Shown: piece by piece, positions 30,676-33,785 of the stretch
Layout of the letters: each line of letters begins with the position of its first letter
Position numbering within the stretch: the stretch's first letter is position 1
Virus record (IMG/VR): IMGVR_UViG_3300024518_002172
Span: 1-33,785 of that record
Direction: 5' to 3' (one strand)
From: a virus
DNA: 33,785 bases
Made by a program: the position numbers and the translations under genes
Notes under the pieces: model-generated
The model's input: the letters and a program-made list of their open reading frames with translations, nothing else
What the model was told of the DNA's origin: nothing
Databases searched by the model: none

Positions 30676-31247
30676 GACTTCACCGCCGCGTTCTTGAGCG
30701 CGTTCCAGAGAGACGCGTTCGCCCGGAGCCTCGCCTTCTGGGCGTCGGTGCCAGCGTTGACAGCGGCGATCAGCGCCTCGTAGCCGTGCGACGTCTCCGC
30801 CTGCAGCGACGCGACCCACGCGTCATAGGTCGGGTCCGTCGCCGGAGGCGCACTGGCCGCGTTCCCGTCGTCGTCCGCGTCCGGGTCAGACACGATGCCG
30901 AGCAGGGAAACGGCGCCGTAGCGACGGGCGTAGGAGATCAACGAGCCCAGTGCCTGCGGGGTCGCCGGACCCGTTGCGGTCAGAGTGAGTGCCGAGGAAA
31001 ACTCCGCGCCGCTAGCGTGGAGCAGCATCGTGGTCACAGTGACCGACGCGCCGTCGGCCGTGACAGGCTGCAGCAGCGCGAGGTTATGTCGCGCCAGGAT
31101 CGGCCGGACCCCCTCGACGAGCGTCTGCAGGGTGAGGTAGCGGCTCCGAAAGTGCGGGTTCGACCCGTCCTGTCCGAGCGTGCGAAGTTCCGCTAGTGCC
31201 GCCACGAGGTCGGCGGCGAGTGGGTTGTTAGTCTGTTTTATGGTCAC
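30672..31247 (-). CDS. erf: ERF-family single-strand annealing protein
   Basis: A 191-residue recombinase. NPHFRSRYLTLQTLVEGVRP (30-49) and QALGSLISYARRYGAVSLLG (98-117), followed by an Asp-rich stretch at 121-128, are hallmarks of the ERF family, known from P22 Erf. It anneals complementary strands made by the exonuclease downstream and can circularise incoming terminally redundant DNA. The GTG start at 31247 is fixed by the GGAGACAGACA leader; upstream in-frame sequence is not protein-like. Confidence 0.92.
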   Translation of the reverse strand: MTIKQTNNPLAADLVAALAELRTLGQDGSNPHFRSRYLTLQTLVEGVRPILARHNLALLQPVTADGASVTVTTMLLHASGAEFSSALTLTATGPATPQALGSLISYARRYGAVSLLGIVSDPDADDDGNAASAPPATDPTYDAWVASLQAETSHGYEALIAAVNAGTDAQKARLRANASLWNALKNAAVKS

Positions 31248-31258
31248 TGTCTGTCTCC
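31248..31258 (-). promoter_or_regulatory. Conserved leader/RBS of erf
   Basis: GGAGACAGACA directly before GTG 31247. One of seven near-identical leaders in the leftward arm; it decides the erf start. Confidence 0.8.
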
Positions 31259-31276
31259 TGTGTGTGTGTTTCGTGG

Positions 31277-31468
31277 TCACGATTGTAGCACGTTGGTGGC
31301 CCTCGCGTGCGCCGTCAGGGCCACTTGATACTGGGTCTCGAAGCGTGCCCAGTCGCTGAAGATCGCGCCCCACTGCTCCGGGGTGATATGGGGCGAGAGT
31401 CGCCGCTGCGTCGCGTAGCTCACATATGTCAAGTAGTCGAGCGCCTCGCCGTCTGTGCTAATGTGCAT
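31277..31468 (-). CDS. Hypothetical 63-residue early protein
   Basis: The start ATG 31468 is set by the conserved leader. The protein (STDGEALDYLTYVSYATQRR, TPEQWGAIFSDWARFETQYQ) is probably all helical and mixed charged. It lies upstream of erf, separated by 29 bases, and downstream of the helix-turn-helix gene across a stable hairpin. It might be a small inhibitor or an accessory recombination protein; no family recognised. Confidence 0.75.
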   Translation of the reverse strand: MHISTDGEALDYLTYVSYATQRRLSPHITPEQWGAIFSDWARFETQYQVALTAHARATNVLQS

Positions 31469-31479
31469 GGTCTGTCTCC
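31469..31479 (-). promoter_or_regulatory. Conserved leader/RBS
   Basis: GGAGACAGACC directly before ATG 31468. Confidence 0.8.
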
Positions 31480-31486
31480 GTTGGAT

Positions 31487-31524
31487 GAGGGGGTCCGGTT
31501 GGTCGCCGGCCCCCTCAATTTTTA
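31487..31524 (+). terminator. Terminator-like hairpin in antisense orientation
   Basis: GAGGGGG (31487-31493) pairs with CCCCCTC (31510-31516) and CCGG with CCGG inside, around a 7-base loop, followed by AATTTTTA. It is a good intrinsic terminator for rightward transcripts, although the genes here run leftward. For the leftward mRNA it is a strong hairpin between the HTH gene's stop and the next leader, and may separate their expression. Confidence 0.65.
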
Positions 31525-31755
31525 TTCCCCGTCCAGCACCCTCAGCCAATACGCGTGTAACTGGTGCGCGCCGAGGTCTGAGATTTTGTGGCCGGCCAAA
31601 AAACGGTGGATCGTCGAGTGACTGAGCCGGTCCAGCGGAGCCTCCACGAAGCCAATCTCGTTCCGCTCCGCAGCGCGGAGATAGAGCTCGCGGTAGGTGA
31701 GGCCGGCGTCGAGCCGGTGCTGGCGGAGCGCGTCGCGCAGTTCATTCTTGGTCAC
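31522..31755 (-). CDS. Helix-turn-helix regulator candidate
   Basis: A 77-residue protein. LRQHRLDAGLTYRELYLRAA (10-29) and LSHSTIHRFLAGHKISDL (44-61) form a lambda-repressor-type helix-turn-helix with a longer connection; the second gives the recognition helix. It could be a Cro-like switch for the early block. GTG 31755 is preferred (GGGGGG upstream, small overlap with the previous gene); an in-frame ATG at 31809 would add 18 residues. No larger CI-like repressor is present. Confidence 0.75.
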   Translation of the reverse strand: MTKNELRDALRQHRLDAGLTYRELYLRAAERNEIGFVEAPLDRLSHSTIHRFLAGHKISDLGAHQLHAYWLRVLDGE

Positions 31756-31963
31756 GTCTATACCCCCCGGCCAGTCCGACGAATCGACGACCGGCCCCCG
31801 CGCAGTCATCACATATCCGGCTTCCGACTCGGCCCAAATGCCAGCCGTTACCGCCGCAGCCGCACACCACCCAGACATCCTCCGGGTTGGCTTGCGTCGG
31901 GGCGTCGGGTGCGTCCTCGATGCGGACGTTCTCGACATCGTGTTGTGGGTCAGGGTTGCTCAT
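31742..31963 (-). CDS. Zinc-ribbon-like small protein
   Basis: A 73-residue protein. The N-terminal half is acidic. VCGCGGNGWHLGRVGSRICD followed by DCAGAG contains C-G-C-G-G and I-C-D-D-C pairs, the spacing of a DnaJ-type or rubredoxin-type zinc knuckle. Small proteins of this kind bind RNA, DNA or partners. The start is set by GGAGAACAGACA. It overlaps the HTH gene by 14 bases. Confidence 0.75.
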   Translation of the reverse strand: MSNPDPQHDVENVRIEDAPDAPTQANPEDVWVVCGCGGNGWHLGRVGSRICDDCAGAGRRFVGLAGGYRRDQE

Positions 31964-32256
31964 TGTCTGTTCTCCTTGGAAGTCACGTCGGTGCCGTCAC
32001 CCCCCGCAGCCGAGTCCAGCCCCGCCTCGGTTAAACGCACGGTCCGCCTGTATTTGTAAATGAGCCCCTTCCGAACCAGACTGGGTGCAACATGGGTAGC
32101 ACTAGCCGTGTTTAGGAGTCCTGTCAGCCCGTCTCTGGAAGAGGCTGGCAAGTGGTCGAGTCTCACCCAGTGGCCTTGTCGAACTGCCGCTCCACCATGG
32201 GCTACGGCGGTGTTGATCTTCTCTAACAGCGCCCGTTCGTTCGTTGTGATGTTCAT
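31960..32256 (-). CDS. Small winged-helix-like protein
   Basis: A 98-residue protein. LLEKINTAVAHGGAAVRQGH, then THVAPSLVRKGLIYKYRRTV and RLTEAGLDSAAGG fit a small winged helix, with the last part as the wing. It may bind DNA, but the pattern is weak. It has its own leader and lies 22 bases below a candidate promoter at 32279-32308. Its stop overlaps the next start (ATGA). Confidence 0.65.
   Translation of the reverse strand: MNITTNERALLEKINTAVAHGGAAVRQGHWVRLDHLPASSRDGLTGLLNTASATHVAPSLVRKGLIYKYRRTVRLTEAGLDSAAGGDGTDVTSKENRQ
31964..31975 (-). promoter_or_regulatory. Conserved leader/RBS
   Basis: GGAGAACAGACA before ATG 31963, overlapping the end of the preceding gene. Confidence 0.75.
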
Positions 32257-32269
32257 TGGTCTGTTCTCC
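32257..32269 (-). promoter_or_regulatory. Conserved leader/RBS
   Basis: GGAGAACAGACCA before ATG 32256; one extra A compared with the commonest form. Confidence 0.8.
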
Positions 32270-32278
32270 TTCTAGGTC

Positions 32279-32308
32279 AATATAGCACGACTGGGACAAG
32301 TGGAACAA
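32279..32308 (-). promoter_or_regulatory. Internal leftward promoter candidate
   Basis: On the minus strand TTGTTC (303-308 of the 32 kb block, i.e. 32303-32308) is followed after 18 bases by TATATT (32279-32284). The -10 matches 5 of 6; the -35 only 3 of 6. It would start transcription just before the gene at 32256, giving a second entry into the early arm. Confidence 0.4.
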
Positions 32309-32309
32309 G

Positions 32310-32420
32310 CTATGGGACCGGCTCCCAGAACCCGGCCGCGCCCAGCAGGACGTAGGCCGCGAGCCCTCCAACAGCGAGCGCGACGAGCGCGACGTTGCGG
32401 GGGCGCGGGGCGAGGCTCAT
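32310..32420 (-). CDS. 36-residue membrane peptide gene
   Basis: ATG 32420 overlaps the previous stop as ATGA. The peptide has a basic N-terminus (MSLAPRPRN), one hydrophobic helix (VALVALAVGGLAAYVLLGAA) and a short tail (GFWEPVP). The promoter at 32279-32308 lies just behind its stop. Function unknown; possibly a membrane factor acting early in infection. Confidence 0.6.
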   Translation of the reverse strand: MSLAPRPRNVALVALAVGGLAAYVLLGAAGFWEPVP

Positions 32421-32632
32421 ACCTCACCCCCCGGCGCTTGTCCGACGGACAGCCCGTCGGCGATCATCCCCTCGGCGAGCGCCTCGACATACCGAGGCTC
32501 GACGACGAGGGCGTTGACCCAGCGTTGGGCCTCCGGGTCGACGTGGTCGTCGATCCACGCCGTCCCTGCCGGGGTGCGGGGATGCACGAGGACGACTGAT
32601 CCGTGGTACGCGAGCGTGATGTCAGTGTTCAT
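32417..32632 (-). CDS. Conserved hypothetical phage protein, 71 residues
   Basis: The sequence (GSVVLVHPRTPAGTAWIDDH, then ALVVEPRYVEALAEGMIADG) follows a pattern familiar from many small phage and prophage proteins (G-S-I-V-x-L-x-P-x-T-x-x-G-x-A-W, then L-V-V-E-P-R-Y). Function unknown. GAAGGAGGG precedes the ATG, which overlaps the previous stop (ATGA). Confidence 0.75.
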   Translation of the reverse strand: MNTDITLAYHGSVVLVHPRTPAGTAWIDDHVDPEAQRWVNALVVEPRYVEALAEGMIADGLSVGQAPGGEV

Positions 32633-32913
32633 CGTCCCTCCTTCAGCGCGTCGATGGCGGCGTCAACGGTGTCCGCCTTGGCGACGAGCAGGTAGCGCCA
32701 ACCCGGGCCGAGCCCGGTCTTCCTGGTGAGATGGTCCGGCGCCGTCGAGTGCAGCGGCACCTCGGTCGCGGTATCGAACGGGATCGCGATGCGCCGGCCG
32801 ACGTCCCGGTGTCCAAGGTCGTGGTTGTGGAAGACGCCGATCCACGTCGAGCCGTCGGCGAGCCAGCGGCTAAACGTCTCTCGGGTTGCGTCCGTCTGTG
32901 TTTCAATAGGCAT
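32629..32913 (-). CDS. Hypothetical 94-residue early protein
   Basis: The ATG at 32913 has the conserved leader GGAGACAGACCAA. The central part (WIGVFHNHDLGHRDVGRRIA, then IPFDTATEVPLHS) looks like a compact beta domain, and the end (YLLVAKADTVDAAIDALKEG) a strand plus helix. I do not recognise the family. The stop overlaps the next start. Confidence 0.75.
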   Translation of the reverse strand: MPIETQTDATRETFSRWLADGSTWIGVFHNHDLGHRDVGRRIAIPFDTATEVPLHSTAPDHLTRKTGLGPGWRYLLVAKADTVDAAIDALKEGR

Positions 32914-32926
32914 TTGGTCTGTCTCC
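32914..32926 (-). promoter_or_regulatory. Conserved leader/RBS
   Basis: GGAGACAGACCAA before ATG 32913. The TAG stop of the upstream gene lies at the start of this leader. Confidence 0.8.
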
Positions 32927-33465
32927 TAGGAATCGGGGCGGTCATGGTGACCCGCCCCCGGTGGTGTTACCGGCGCGTGGCCTTCTTGGCCTTCCGCGCC
33001 TTCCGCACTTGCCGTGGTTGATGAGGCGCCAGCCGCCCTCCACTTTCTCAATTCGGCGCCCTTCCTGCCGGCTCTTGTCCGAGCCTTCTTGAGCGCCTCG
33101 GGGTTGCCGACTTGCTCCCCACGCGCACGCTTGTCGGCGACGACGCGCCGCGACGTCTTCCGCCGCGCTTTGGTGATGAGCCCCGACTGATGCCGGTTGA
33201 TGGACGACGTCACCGTCGGCGGCAGCACCAGCCGGATGTAGCCGTCGTTCCCTCCGCGCTGGAGGAACGCCGTGACGTCGCTGCCGACGCGGTAGAGGTC
33301 GAGTACCCAGGTCGTCACGTTGCCGTAGTCATCCTCGACGTCGATGCGGCTCGTCGCCGCCACGGCCTCGGGGTGATTCGTGAGTTCGCGCCGGCGCTCG
33401 GTAAACTCATCGCGCGAGAGGCGCACCGTGGGTGCCTCGTGGTCAAGCCCTGTGTAGTTGCTCAT
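32926..33465 (-). CDS. Hypothetical basic early protein, 179 residues
   Basis: Residues 40-85 form a small alpha/beta unit (DVEDDYGNVTTWVLDLYRVG, SDVTAFLQRGGNDGYIRLVL). Residues 90-145 are very basic (KARRKTSRRVVADKRARGEQ, then NPEALKKARTRAGRKG) and could bind nucleic acid. The tail is Ala/Gly/Pro-rich. Related layouts (beta unit, L-V-L-P-P, basic helix) occur in many phage early regions with no known role. The start is set by the conserved leader. Confidence 0.75.
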   Translation of the reverse strand: MSNYTGLDHEAPTVRLSRDEFTERRRELTNHPEAVAATSRIDVEDDYGNVTTWVLDLYRVGSDVTAFLQRGGNDGYIRLVLPPTVTSSINRHQSGLITKARRKTSRRVVADKRARGEQVGNPEALKKARTRAGRKGAELRKWRAAGASSTTASAEGAEGQEGHAPVTPPGAGHHDRPDS

Positions 33466-33476
33466 GGTCTGTCTCC
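33466..33476 (-). promoter_or_regulatory. Conserved leader/RBS
   Basis: GGAGACAGACC directly before ATG 33465. Confidence 0.8.
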
Positions 33477-33494
33477 TGCGGCGCTGTGGCCGCG

Positions 33495-33773
33495 TTACGA
33501 TGTAACCTTCAGTTTTCCGGTGACACTCTGCACGCCCATCCTGATCCGTTCCTCTCTCTCGACTTTGAGCAGGGACAACTCCTGAATGCTTGCAGAAAGC
33601 TCATCCATTAGTGACTCGTCAAAACGCACCGACAACCTGTCGCACAGTTCAGACTGGCGGTGCGCCTGAACTGCGATGGCCGCGTTGACCACAGCCACGT
33701 TCGCCTCAAGTTGACGAGCCTTCGCCGTTTCCGCTGCCATCTGTGCCCACATCAGTTCCGTTGTTCGTCTCAT
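33495..33773 (-). CDS. Hypothetical coiled-coil protein, first leftward gene
   Basis: A 92-residue protein that is nearly all helical (ETAKARQLEANVAVVNAAIA, SASIQELSLLKVEREERIRM). No family recognised. The ATG is preceded by GGAGACAGACCA, which runs to the last base of the window. If the sequence is circular, its leader continues at base 17 and its promoter is the strong one at 196-225, making it the first gene expressed in the early arm. Confidence 0.75.
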   Translation of the reverse strand: MRRTTELMWAQMAAETAKARQLEANVAVVNAAIAVQAHRQSELCDRLSVRFDESLMDELSASIQELSLLKVEREERIRMGVQSVTGKLKVTS

Positions 33774-33785
33774 TGGTCTGTCTCC
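33770..33785. repeat. 16-bp direct repeat shared with the left end; conserved leader
   Basis: Identical to bases 1-16. Bases 33774-33785 are the leader GGAGACAGACCA (minus strand) of the gene starting at 33773, the fullest form of the repeated leader. Confidence 0.8.

Noticed and set aside
31542-31745. 67-codon leftward frame starting at an ATGA overlap
   Set aside because: Ser/Thr/Arg-rich shadow of the helix-turn-helix gene, which has clear motif support.
1-33785. tRNA, rRNA, integrase, transposase or toxin-antitoxin genes
   Set aside because: I looked for their usual motifs and saw none that I could support; the RHH protein has no recognisable toxin partner.

Overview
The window looks like one nearly complete small tailed-phage genome of the P22-like podovirus type (Caudoviricetes), high in GC, from an unidentified and probably uncultivated lineage. 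The head genes fix the type: terminase large subunit, a P22-type portal, scaffold, a P22-type coat protein with an I-domain-like insertion, a gp4-like connector and a gp10-like stabilisation protein. I see no integrase, tRNA, DNA polymerase or helicase gene, and nothing that identifies the host. The first 16 bases (1-16) equal the last 16 (33770-33785), and a strong leftward promoter at 196-225 points off the left edge towards the leftward genes at the right edge. Both facts suggest a circular or circularly permuted genome of about 33.77 kb cut just upstream of a gene.

Layout. 1-335: divergent control region with the leftward promoter and a rightward extended -10 site that appears to give a leaderless first gene. 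336-11583: packaging and head module (small-terminase-like protein, terminase, portal, an RcGTA spike-base-like protein, scaffold, coat, connector and stabilisation proteins). 11643-21493: five proteins that probably travel inside the virion and are ejected with the DNA, including two of about 1,000 residues. 21810-23853: tail fibre and small fibre-associated proteins. 23858-25018: lysis candidates (XhlA-like coiled-coil/membrane protein, DUF5675 protein, Pam3-gp28-like holin) and one conserved small phage protein.

24839-33773 is transcribed leftward. Read from the right edge it holds early genes of unknown function, a helix-turn-helix protein, ERF annealing protein plus YqaJ exonuclease, an SSB-tailed protein, a NinB-like protein, an HNH nuclease and a second nuclease. 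Next comes a 556-base non-coding region with an origin-like design: two palindromes flank ten copies of GGTGACG arranged 3-2-2-3. It is followed by the replication initiator gene, a 45-residue ribbon-helix-helix regulator, and a chain of very small overlapping genes, several encoding single membrane helices. Most genes in both arms overlap by 1-4 bases (ATGA, GTGA, TAATG), so translational coupling is the rule. Where leftward genes are not coupled, seven starts share nearly the same 11-13 base leader, GGAGACAGACC.

The most unusual parts are the origin-like region, the repeated leader, a rearranged patch at 24.8-25.9 kb (50-bp direct repeat plus a gene remnant), and the string of tiny genes at 25.7-26.9 kb.
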